From Maea johnstoni (Eukaryota; Annelida; Polychaeta; Spionida; Magelonidae): 64,000 nucleotides of DNA. Location of the stretch: the NCBI GenBank assembly GCA_963942565.1, contig OZ012686.1:58247987-58311986 (forward strand). The letters run 5' to 3'. Position numbers and translations under genes: made by a program. Below, one piece after another: positions 52,401 through 63,092 of this stretch; within the stretch, counting starts at the first letter, position 1; each line of letters begins with the position of its first letter. The notes under the pieces are model-generated. The model searched no databases. It had not been told where the DNA came from and saw only the letters and a program-made list of their open reading frames with translations.

Positions 52401-54173
52401 AAATAAATAACAAATACACCATGAAGCCTTTTCTTGCATGTGCCAGTATTTGTAGTTCTTCAGCTCTATTTCGCAATAGATTATGAGGTTATCAAGTCAA
52501 GGATAACTCTTAAATACTTATAAGAGGGAGCAGTCAGTATTTGATATACATATATTTTCCTCCCTAATCTGGCATAGGCAAAAGATAGCTTACTTCTTAC
52601 TAATGTTTAGAACTTAAACAAAAGTGTTTGAAGATAACCTTATCTTTAACTGTATGACAATTAACATCAAGAACATGGATACCCATGGGGTCTAAAGATT
52701 TTTTGACTTGTTCCATTCAGAGCATTGTATAAATATGGCACTGCAGGCATGAATGGGTTAACATATGTTTACATATGTATGATAAGTGCCAGTATAGAAA
52801 TGAATCATCATGAAAATCAAAAAGGAAAGCGGAGATTGGATTTGACTCTGCAGTGTGCGAGTATAGTCCTAGTGACGCACATGTATTTCAGCAGCTGTTG
52901 AGTTTACACAAGTAATTAGCTATTCCTGTGCCCTCCTGATGGATGGCCTGGCAATGGCAGGGATTTCCACCAACACTGCTCAACATATAAAAGGTTTATA
53001 CTGGAATAGGTCATTGTGGCCCGTTAGACGTCTAATGATCCCTGAAAGTATATCCAACAACATTTTCTACTCAATTTACTGCTGAAAATTCCATCTCTTT
53101 CTCATTCAGCTAAGCTAAGTACCTTGAAATTTACATAAGTGAGTCCTCATTGCTTCATTTGCATATTAATTGAAAGGCTCCTTACCTTCCTAGATCTATA
53201 TTTAATCCTGTGGGCTAAATCTCTTTAAAGTCAAGTGGATAGCTAGAAATGTTTTATCTACTCCAACAATTAACCTCTTCTCATTTTCATGGATTTGATA
53301 GATATCACAAACCACGTCCTTGAATATTTCCTTGACTTTGCGTCTCTGTAGTTAAAATGAAAACTGTTTCGAACTCTTACAAAACTTCATTTGTTAAAGG
53401 GTACTTCAATAAAACGGGGAGCTCCTGGATAGTTACATTTAATTATGTTTATGTTGTCAATCAAAGCTTTATCCCCAAGTTAAATTATAAGCATTCTAGC
53501 ATCTAGGTAGTAGTTTTCAGGGGACTTGTAGGCGTGAAAGGTTTAAGAGGAGAGCAAACTACAAACAGTCTCCCCTTTCAGAGAGCAGCCCCTTGGCTGC
53601 CTGCAGCCCTGACCTTAAAGCACCCGGGAAAGTGGATTCCCGACTTAAATGATAATCAACACTGATAATCTTGCCGTGTTTTCCCTGTGCGCAGATCAGG
53701 GGGAATTGTTTATTAGGTGCTACTTGAAACAGGAGCCCCAGAAAAGATAAGTTCAGTCTCCTAGCTGACAGCTCCTGGCTTATAACCCATTCACTGAGTC
53801 AGGCTCACAGCTCAGGTGAGCTCACGCAAACTCAATAGATCCAGATAACTTTGCTTTTCCAACTCTTAAAATCAATTACCGTTATGTTTTGATGGATATT
53901 TATCATCTTTGATTTATAGTCTAATTTGTCTGATCAGTTGAGTAATCATTACTCTTTCTTGGACTGACCACTGAATTGATGTGGCAATTTTCAGAGTTCC
54001 TAGAGAATATTCTGAGGCTGTTATGTTTTTAGGATAGAACTCACAAGGAAAAGCCTTAAAAACCTATATCAAATATAAAGGTAGTATTTCGAAAAAGAAA
54101 ATGAAGAAAGACCATTTATGGGTAAAAAAAAATTGTTCACTTTAAAAAATCTTTCACGTCACCATACCACTAT

Positions 54174-54232
54174 TGCTGCTGCTGCTGCTGCTGCACTGCC
54201 TTTACTAGTACTACACAGTAGTAGTAGTTAGT
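54174..54232 (+). repeat. (GCT)7 and adjoining AGT/ACT repeats
   Basis: Seven GCT units at 54174-54194 are followed by ACTAGTACTAC and GTAGTAGTAGTTAG, which can pair into a small hairpin. It lies about 100 bp before the ratchet-like splice site. Confidence 0.7.
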
Positions 54233-54308
54233 GTGTATGTCCATGTATGTGTTGGTATGTAAGTGTGATGGATATGAGGTTTGTAGCCTGCAGGCGAAGA
54301 GATAAATC

Positions 54309-54338
54309 TGCCTCCCTTTCTCTTTCCCTCAGGTGAGT
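54309..54338 (+). promoter_or_regulatory. Recursive-splice-like site (3'ss abutting 5'ss)
   Basis: A 22-base tract, almost all pyrimidine, ends in CCCTCAG and is followed at once by GTGAGT at 54333, the arrangement of a ratchet point where a zero-length exon is spliced and the donor is regenerated. It lies in the same strand and intron as the two exons, 1.56 kb before the second. If the acceptor were instead used as an ordinary exon, the frame from the first exon would hit a stop at once (GG+G TGA). That makes a normal coding exon unlikely. Confidence 0.45.
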
Positions 54339-55403
54339 GCTGTGTGAACTCTGGAGTAGATATGGGTGACTGGTGACAGCTACAACATATGGCTACTTGT
54401 TTTCACAAATAAACATCAGCTACCGATAACACATTTCACAGATAGGGTTCACTTTGAAAGAAGGGGGTCTGTTTTATCAAAGTAAGGTGTGGTATTAGTA
54501 TGATATTGGTCAGTGCTGATTTATGCCTTAGACCCTTGTGGAACTGAATCCTGTAAAGGCTTATAAAGCTGGGAGTTTTGTGTACCAACAATAAGTTAGT
54601 TTGATGCTCATTTGTACATCAAGTTATTGACCATTTATACCTATAAATAGGAACCACCGAAAGAGATATCATACTTCTGTATAGAATATGATCCCTTAAT
54701 AAAGGTTTTATCAATCCTAGAATGTAAGTTTGACATTAGTAATATACTACACATGGCAACAATTTACATTTTGCCTCGGTTTTTATGCAAGGGATGGGAT
54801 TGAAAGGTCAATTAATAACTGATGAATCTTGATGATATTCATCTCGTTAACAAATTGAATTGGCAACATTTGTATGAAAATGAAGTATTGATCTGCAAAA
54901 ACTATGCAAGTGATGATTCTGTTATTACCCGTATTGTTGAAACTGAGATGACCTTTCAGTGATTACCTTGCCAGTACTTGTCGTGACAATGTGTATTTGA
55001 GATGACATGGGGAACGGTGATATCCCTCCTGGTGTTGTCTCTGACCTCCTGTCCTCCCATCAGCCTCCCTCAGCAATTACCTTGATTTCCCCTAAAGAGA
55101 CGACTTACAGACAATCAGTGTGTCGTTAGTGGGAGCAGTTCCTACAGGCCACAGTCAGCTAAGGCAATGAAGAGAGGCGTTTATCATGTCAGCAGGGCCA
55201 CAAAGGGCCCACAGCTACCTGCTTACATCTACCTGGCCAAGTGCTGATGTCAGAGAGAGACTTAACATAGGATAAGATGATGTATGACACCTCCGCAGTG
55301 ATTAGCAGCATCTCCTGCAGCTGGCCTGCAAGCCAATGTAAACCCAACCACTGTGACAGGGGATTAGCACTCTGCATAACAGCATGGTCAGCTGGGAGGT
55401 GAA

Positions 55404-55821
55404 GGTGGTGATTATGATGATGATAATGGTGGTTGGGGATGATGATGATGACAGTGATGGTGGGGATAATGATGATGATGATTATGACGACTGTAACAAA
55501 GGACTAGCAGTCATTACGTGCTTGATGATCATCATGCTGATGATAAGGCTGATGTTGGTGTTAATGAATGTAGTGGTGTCTATGATGATGATGATGATGA
55601 TGATGATGATAATGATGATGATAATGGTGATTGTGGTGATGATCATGATGTTGATGATGATGAATCATGATGATGATGATGATGACGGTGATTGTGATGA
55701 TGATGATGATGGCTGTGGTGATGGTGAAGATGATGATGGTTCTGGTGATGATGAGGATGATGGTGGTGATGTGATTGTGTTGATGATGGTGATGATGATG
55801 ATGTGATTGTGTTGATGATGG

Positions 55822-55857
<36 letters not shown>
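55404..55857 (+). repeat. GAT-rich trinucleotide array at the end of the 42 kb intron
   Basis: About 450 bp of imperfect GAT/GGT units, the last 30 bases pure GAT, ends 37 nt before the acceptor. A phrase GATGTGATTGTGTTGATGAT is duplicated 31 bp apart (55768, 55799), showing recent slippage. It is complementary to the ATC-rich array near the start of the intron. Asp-rich and Met-rich frames across it are artefacts. Confidence 0.9.
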
Positions 55858-55858
<1 letters not shown>

Positions 55859-55893
55859 TTGTTTGATTTCATTGTTTCTTTGTTGTTTTGCAG

Positions 55894-56015
55894 GTGTGAA
55901 TGCAAGCCATGTCCCACCATCCAGTGTCCAGACGGTCTGAAGATTCAGCCCCTCTCTCCACTCCCCCATCTTGGTCAGCCTGGGGACTGCTGCAAGAAAT
56001 ACTCCTGTGTCAACA
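55894..56015 (+). CDS. CRIM1: CRIM1-like internal coding exon (second of two)
   Basis: Internal exon of 122 nt: one base finishing a Gly codon, 40 codons, then one base. It starts after TTTTGCAG (phase 2) and ends at A|GTAAGT (phase 1). It encodes CECKPCPTIQCPDG near the start and PGDCCKKYSCVN at the end. Joined to the exon at 13606 it reads CCEEPQGCECKPC without a break, matching the GCC...RCEC and TPGKCCDVFECVN pattern that I recall from human CRIM1 just before the first VWC domain. The two exons together are 249 nt (83 codons) flanked by phase-1 introns, the symmetrical class usual for extracellular cysteine-rich modules. The next exon, expected to carry a VWC domain, is not found before 64000. 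Matching phases across 42 kb are strong independent support that both belong to one gene. Confidence 0.87.
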
Positions 56016-56021
56016 GTAAGT
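56016..56021 (+). other. 5' splice donor of second exon
   Basis: ACA|GTAAGT, a close match to the consensus donor, in phase 1. The coding frame continues into the intron for about ten codons before a stop, so the exon edge is set by the donor and by agreement with the CVN end of the CRIM1 module. Confidence 0.8.
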
Positions 56022-57921
56022 CGCGTAGTTTTCTCATTATGAAGTAATCCACTATAGGGCTTTGCAATGAAAAACTCATCTGGATTTTATTTTCAGTAAC
56101 ATGGGTACAATTATATCATTCAGTATGTCACCAAGTTGGCTTATCATTGGTAAAGTTCTGCTGATGTAATATCTATTCTAGAAAGCATGTGTCAGATATA
56201 CATGTTGAAAATAGAACCACAGTAGTACATGGACGTCTTGAGCACTTTGTCAGGTCGTTTAGTTTATCATACAACTGCATCGACCATTATCAAATTAGAG
56301 ACTTGTGTCTGGAAGGACATTGCCATGACACATCACCAATCTCAATAATCTTTTATATTTTTGAAAAAATATTAAGAATTGGATTTGCTCTGGCTACTTG
56401 ATCTGTGTGACATGTTATTTATGGCTTTGCTGAAGTATTTATGAAAGACAAGCGAGAGATTGGTGGAGTAAACAGTTAGCACCTTGCCGTAGAGCTGTGA
56501 TAAATAAGCTGCTGAAGAAACTGCTGGAGACACGAGGAATCTCTGGCTGAACAAACAGTCAACAAGCTGATATGGCAGGCACAGAAGACGGATTTGATAT
56601 TGCTTTGCCACCTCTCACACTCAATAATCAGCTGAAAAGGGCAAGGCAACTCCACAAGTGGCAGCCATGGACATACTCTTGGCTGACCTCCACTTAGGCA
56701 AGACTGCTGAAATGATCTCAGATTGAGGGGAGGGGCAGGAGGAAGGAAAGGGAAGTGGTGAATGTTAGCTAAGGTTAGGCCTTGATTTGCACAATGCTGA
56801 CATCTGGGAAGGGTCACTATCAACCTCTGATGAAGGGGAGAGGGGAGAATGTAGGTCCATAGAATGCATAGCTGAAGTGTCACTGGTCTATATGTTTTTG
56901 ACTGACCTTTGGTTCAGAGGGGCATGTATATATATATCATTTAGCATAGAGTTGAGGTTCTAATGCATGACCACACCTTGCCTCTATAAATACTGAAAAA
57001 AAGGCAGTGGAAGAAGTGGTAGACCTGGACATTGTCTTGGCTGGTCTTTGGTTCACAGGGAGGGTCACTTTAAACTCTGGAAAAAGGAGAGGGCTGCTGG
57101 ACATTGTCTTGACTAATCTGACTGAGTAATGACCAGCGGTAACATTGGATGCCTGGAATGATGAAGTGGGAAGTGGAAAGGAAAACAAAAGCAATGTCTT
57201 TTAATCTGTGAGCAAAACCAGTTCACTTTGACACAGCCACTGATGTTAAGGGTCAGTATACAAAATCATACCAATAAGTGGTCACTTTCAATGAGGGGTT
57301 GTTTTCAGGTGCGGTTAAAATAAAGTTTTTAAAAAGTTGCAATTTGATTACAAACATCATTAGTTTTATCATTTAAGAGGGGTGAATTATGCAAATTTGC
57401 ACTGCTCTGAACTTAGGAAGATGGGTCTGTTGAGAGGAGAGCACACTGACCCAAATCATTCAGATGCAGGGCTCAAACCTAGTCAAATGCTAACATTTTG
57501 AAATAAGGGTGGAATTTCAGAAATATCTCAATAAAAGCTTTGTTTTAATTCATTATTTTCTTTGTGATCAGTAATGGATTATTTTGAAATATCTTTGAGA
57601 TATTGCCTTCACCTTTGAGATATTTGCAGATCTATCTGTCCCCCTCAAACCTTCTAGAAAGAATTGTTTGATGCCTTTCTGTATTCCTATATCTGCTCCC
57701 CGTGTGCAGTGGCTGTGAGATGGATCGTGCTGACGATGACTAGGTAGACCAGGAAAGGTGGAGAGGTGAGACAGAGGGCAGCCAGAATGCCATTGTCTCT
57801 CTCTAATCAATTACATTGCTAAAAGAAAATGGTCACTGATAGCTATACAGGAAATCAAGTAAAACACACATGCACGAGGCCTTCAATTCTTTTTTCAATC
57901 TTCCCATTCATAGCAGTCAGA

Positions 57922-58265
57922 GCCTTAGGGGCAGCTAATGATTGGTATTGATGGAAGAAATAGGGCTAGAGCATAAGGTTAGGTAGAAACCTATCTATAG
58001 TAATCTCAATAAGGGTTGGAAGATGAGAGCAGGTTAGGAAAGGGGGGCTGACAGTGATTATGTACAGGAGAAATAGGGGTACAGCATAAGGTTAGATGAA
58101 AACCTATCTATAGCAATCTCAATAAGGGAGGGGAAAAGAGGCATGTTAGGAAAGGGAGCTGATTTAGTGATAAGGTATAGGAGAAATAGGGATTGCGCAT
58201 ATAAGGTTAGATAGAAACGTATCAGTTGTAATCACAACAGATGATAAGAAGTGGTTAAGGTAAGA
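57922..58265 (+). repeat. 114-bp tandem repeat, three units
   Basis: GAAATAGGGCTAGAGCATAA, GAAATAGGGGTACAGCATAA and GAAATAGGGATTGCGCATAT begin at 57956, 58070 and 58183. Each is followed by AAGGTTAG and AAACCTATCTATAG-like sequence. Divergence increases toward the third unit. Confidence 0.85.
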
Positions 58266-61200
58266 GGGAAATTTCTTCTAGGAAGCTGTGATGAGGGGTA
58301 GCGCAAGAAAAATAAGAAGGGAAAAGGAGGATTATGTATGCTTAGTATGTACAGTGATGTATCAAGATTCAAAAGAGAGATAGAGAGGTGAACAGGATTA
58401 TCCTTTGTCTAATGAAGAAATACTGCTTGTTCCATGCATCAACCTTTGTTTTAGAAATGAGTTTTTTCTGTGGCCCCAGACTGTTGGGGAATGTTTAGCA
58501 ATCTTGATTAAACATCACATATTCCACGTAATCTTCCCACATTGCACCTAAAGGTTGGAAAAGTTTGGAAGTTTTCACATGAAGGCAAAATATATCCAAG
58601 ACTTTTGAGAAAACTCCTTGAAAATTTCTTTCATTTATATTATCATAGAAATGCTGGGTCAGTTTATAACTTTTAGACCACCAGTTTTGGGGTTGCATGT
58701 GTTTTCGATCTAATCGATTCCGCATGATCCTTAGGTGATGTGAGGTAAATTGATGAACGTGGCCTTATCGGGACAACAGGAGTCTGCTATTGACAGTCTC
58801 AATGGTTCTCCTCACCTACTTGGTCATTGTCAATAACTGAGCAGCTAATTTCTAGAGCCTGGCGTCCACGATGAGTGGCTGTTATCATTATGAACCTATT
58901 AATCAGAGATGTGCTCTGACAGGTGTTGAAGATGCCATGACAAGGCATTAGCATACCAATCTACCCTGAAGAGAAGATGTAAGGGGGGATGCTCTGTCAT
59001 CCTGGGACAGAGGGAATTCTAGTGGGGATAAGAGTAATACATAACAACAGAGCTCTAGTGGAGTAGATTCAGGAGCACTACAAAACAGAGATCTATGCTA
59101 CTGATTGAAGGGAACCTCTCTCAGGGATATCTAAGTAATAAAGTCTGAAGTGTACATGGAGCAAGCCAAATGTGGTGGTCACTGCATGGCAGTTGTTTGA
59201 TTGCTGCAAGCTGATCATATCATATCTTTAAGTAATAAAGACCAGAATCATTCAGCAGACAATAACAACTATGTATGCACCGTTCAAGTTTGCCGAGTTT
59301 AATAATGTTAAAAGCTTTGGCCTGTGTCAATTGTTTTGAAGCCTCATTGCAATGCGACAGTTGGACATCCCTGTCTCAATGCAAAATCAAGTGTGTGTAG
59401 ATTACACTGCCATCTGGTGATGGCAGACTGAACCTGTGAAGCCTCTGTGTTTTGTGGAATGCCAGATATATGTTGGCAATAAAGTGTGACCACTTATCAC
59501 CATCTGCGACCCACATGACACCTGTCCTTACCTGTCCAATGTGCACTAATCACCTGCTTATGGGGTCACAGGTCATAGGTCAAGGTTCACAGGTCACATT
59601 TGTCTCTGTCACTTTATCCTGGTATATACCCTGATGCTCTCTTTGCCATTGTTTTTGACAATGACTCACATTGCTATGTATCACTCCAGGTCACAAGATC
59701 AGTACATTTAGTACATTATGTGGCCTTATATTGTCTGTCCATGCCAATTCCTTCTTTCCTGATATGTTTAGTACATTGCTGGTGAGTTAATAGGGATTTT
59801 ACTGAGACAAAGAACCCATTGTTTCTTCCCGAAACTAATCTGTGTAATCGGCTGGGCGAAAAATAGATATTGTACCTATTTTAGGGGTAAGCTAGTTTAA
59901 AAGATAATTGCATGGTCACTGATTTTTTTGAGGCATACTGGGTCTCCTATACAATATACATTTAAGATGGCCTCAAGACCGTTTTAAGAATTTTAAGAAA
60001 ATATACAAATACATGAATACTCTATTTATCAATGAGGGCTTGCATTTTCCTTATCTATCAACTGCTGACTAGTCATAATCTAGTTTTGATATGACAGAAT
60101 AAGTGCCAATAATCAAATTGTTCCCACAAGTAGAGACAATGATGAATTTTCTGTTCATCTCATTGTACACCTGTATTTGTATTAAAAGTATTAGTTCTGC
60201 TCCTTTTTTCTTGGGTCAGTGGAATTGGTAATAAAGTACTTCCCTCCCTCCGCTCTAGGATAGCTGTTGTTGTTATATATTCAATTAGTTAAGGTTTTAG
60301 AGTGAGTAATATCCGGCAGGAAACTGGATTGGAGAGCAAACTTTCCCTACAAGACAAGTATACATATAAGTTAACATCAGTGCCTGGCAGTCACCCTGTC
60401 TCCCTTAGTGGCAGTGTGTGCGGGACTGCCCTTCCAACAGCTTGCCATTTGAATCAATAAATTAGTTGAAGCAGCAGTTAAATTGCCTAAGCCCCTCAAC
60501 AAAGCTAACAGGACCTCACAGCCGACCAAATCAGTTTTTCCATCCTGAGGGTTTAGTTTCCTATTCTTAGACGAGTGAAAGTCATTACGGTTTAGATTGC
60601 TTGTCAGGACCGCTCTACGTCTTACCCTAGGGGAGACGGTCAGACAATCTAATTTCCATTGGCTAACCGCTGGTTTATCAAGAAAAAAACTAATTATCTG
60701 CCAAGACTTGTGTGAAATTTTTAATCAAACGCCACATTAGTGTGGAGGTTAGTTTCAATCCTGAGCATTTGCGGTTTGAAGAGTTTGGCTGTTGGGAAAA
60801 AAGCTTTGATCTTTGCAGTCTAATCTATTTGATCATGTCCAGTTTGTCACCAGCCTTACTGGCTGCTTAGTGAGCCATGCTGTGGTAGGTTTGGAGGGTT
60901 TGGCCCTGGGGGAGTATGCTTTGATCAAAAGTCTAGTCTAACTCTTGTTCTTTTTATCACCCGCCCTTCTGGATACTTAGGCATGTGTGATGTGGCAAGT
61001 TAAGCCCATTTTGTGCCTAGATATGTGCTTGACAAATGTCATTTGGAATCCAGAAGAAAAGAGTACTCTGAAATAAAGTGTAAGTCTACTTGGCACAGTA
61101 ACATTATTTTCTGGGTCTACAGAACCATGTATGCATATGTGGTAGAGATAAGGATTGCAGGCGAGTAGCAAGAAAATACCTTGGTTTACGTACTGACTTT

Positions 61201-63000
61201 AAAGGAAAATGGCAGAATATGAACTCAATCTCAGTTGAGTTAAAAAAAATTCAATATCAAATGTAGCTATAAGGTAAGATTTTCATCAGATACACTCACA
61301 AACTCTTATCCAAATATTTTGTGAATTTATGCCTTATAATAGATTGGGTTGAGATTTCCAAGGGGAATTCACTCTTGAAAGGGATCAAGTGTTAGGTCAG
61401 TGTTCACTGCTTGCCAGCTACCACTATTATACCAGGGGTTTTAACCCATTAATACTTGCATTTCTTCTTGGAATAGGTGTCTGAATCTAGGATTCTTTAC
61501 TTAAGGAGAGCTGTTGGTAATTGAATGTTCTGATCATATTTAGTTATATATTTGTGACCTGAGTATTTGACAGAGGATATCTAAATGAGACATGGTGATC
61601 AGAACTCAATCCATAACTTCCCCTGAAATGTTTCATGAATCTATGCTCCATTCTTAAGTCATTTTCAATAGTGTGGTAGATTCAGATGAGGCTCATTCAG
61701 AAGAGATCTCTGGGTCAGGAATAGGTTAAGCTGTAGGTGCTAGGTGGTGGTGTATGTCAAGAAATGCAAGAATTAGACAGAAACACTGAGCAGCGCCAGT
61801 CTTGAAGTGAGATATATTTCTGGTGCTAGTGTAACAACCCAAGTGGCCAGTTAGCATGGTATAAATCTCGCCTATAGCAACCAATGGAATGTGACAAGGC
61901 CTGCACTGAGTGTCAGGCCAGAAAAAATTAGGGGTTCACTCTGAAAACTAAGTAGGGGATATTTGGTAATGCTTCAAAAACATTGAGCCTATTTATACTC
62001 AAAGTTATAGAGTTCTCCATTATAATGTCTGCATTCTTTTAATATTTCTTTTGAAAACAACTTGTGAACAAAGTATGATTTATAAAAATGGTGTTCTGGT
62101 TGATATTTATGCTTTTTTTTTACTAAAGAATGACTTGGTCAGAAATTATGAATAATAAAAATGAAGTGATATTAGCTGCTGGTGGCATGAATGTTATAGG
62201 AAGTTATGTTTCTTAGACTAGAGAGCATATCTTTCATTCTCCATTTCAATTTACTACTTTTTTTAATGATATTGTTATTTGTCAGCGACCAACTGGGTGC
62301 CAGGAGGTTTAGGGTCAGTGATAATGGGATAAGAAAAAGAATACTAACTCAGTTTGGACTTTCACTCCATAGGAACATGTTGTATGGCACATCAACATGT
62401 GATCCCTTGTAAGTGCAGACCAAGGGACGTACGCTTTTAAAATCATGTCACCCCTCTAATGTTTCATGTCCATTCTCATTACACTCATCCCGGTCTGATG
62501 AATGCTGCTAATGTCAGGAGAAAAAAGAGTTATGATTGAGAGCTTGAAATATGGCTGCCATCTTTTGACCCTTTCATTCTGTGATCGCTCTTAAACTTTT
62601 GGGGGGAATGTCTTTCCTATGAAGGCATCATATTGAAAAAAACATGCTTTATGTAATACTTTATCATTACATAGTTTGAAGCATACTGCTCGTTATATTG
62701 TTCAATTTCATGAAAGTTAAATACAATAGGCTCATTCATCATAGATGTTATAACCACTATTTGTTTCATGGACATTACAAAAAATGGAAGTTTGAGATAT
62801 TTCACAAGAGGCATATTATAATCCAGTCATATTCACCATCTGACCCTCCTATACCACTTCCTGGTAGGAGATCTTCAAAGAGTCAATGGAGGCCTAAGTT
62901 AACGAGGCCAGCTTTAAATCATTTCGTCACTTGTTCTGGACTAGTTATTAATCGGTAAGTTAGGTGTGATCAGCCTCACGTCTTCCTATAGTTCAGTGAC

Positions 63001-63092
63001 CTCTAAGAAAGGTCTATAAGTAACTGGTGACTGCTAAGAAAGGTCAATAAGTAACTGGTGACCGCTAAGAAAGGTTGATAAGTAACTGGTTG
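63001..63092 (+). repeat. 31-bp tandem repeat, three units
   Basis: CTAAGAAAGGTCAATAAGTA followed by ACTGGTGA is repeated three times with few changes. Confidence 0.85.

Larger units (their letters stand above)
13733..55893 (+). other. 42 kb intron of the CRIM1-like gene
   Basis: It is bounded by GTAAGT at 13733 and TTTTGCAG ending at 55893, and the flanking exons join in frame. It contains an ATC-rich array at its start, a GAT-rich array at its end, several degenerate tandem arrays, SINE relics, a 4.2 kb minisatellite and an assembly gap. In 14093-15690, 17501-19009, 19256-24885, 29041-32714, 46449-53800 and other spaces between listed repeats I see no exon, RNA gene or clear element beyond short dispersed fragments. 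The annotated length includes 200 N, so the true length is uncertain. Confidence 0.83.

Noticed and set aside
53811-53822. CTCAG|GTGAGC as a second recursive splice site
   Set aside because: There is no pyrimidine tract before the AG, so it is not a plausible acceptor.
55384-55806. Asp/Met-rich frame and His/Ile-rich minus-strand frames
   Set aside because: These are translations of the GAT array.
62698-62958. 86-codon frame running into GTAAGT at 62955
   Set aside because: It is not Cys-rich, does not look like the VWC domain expected next, and has a poor acceptor upstream.
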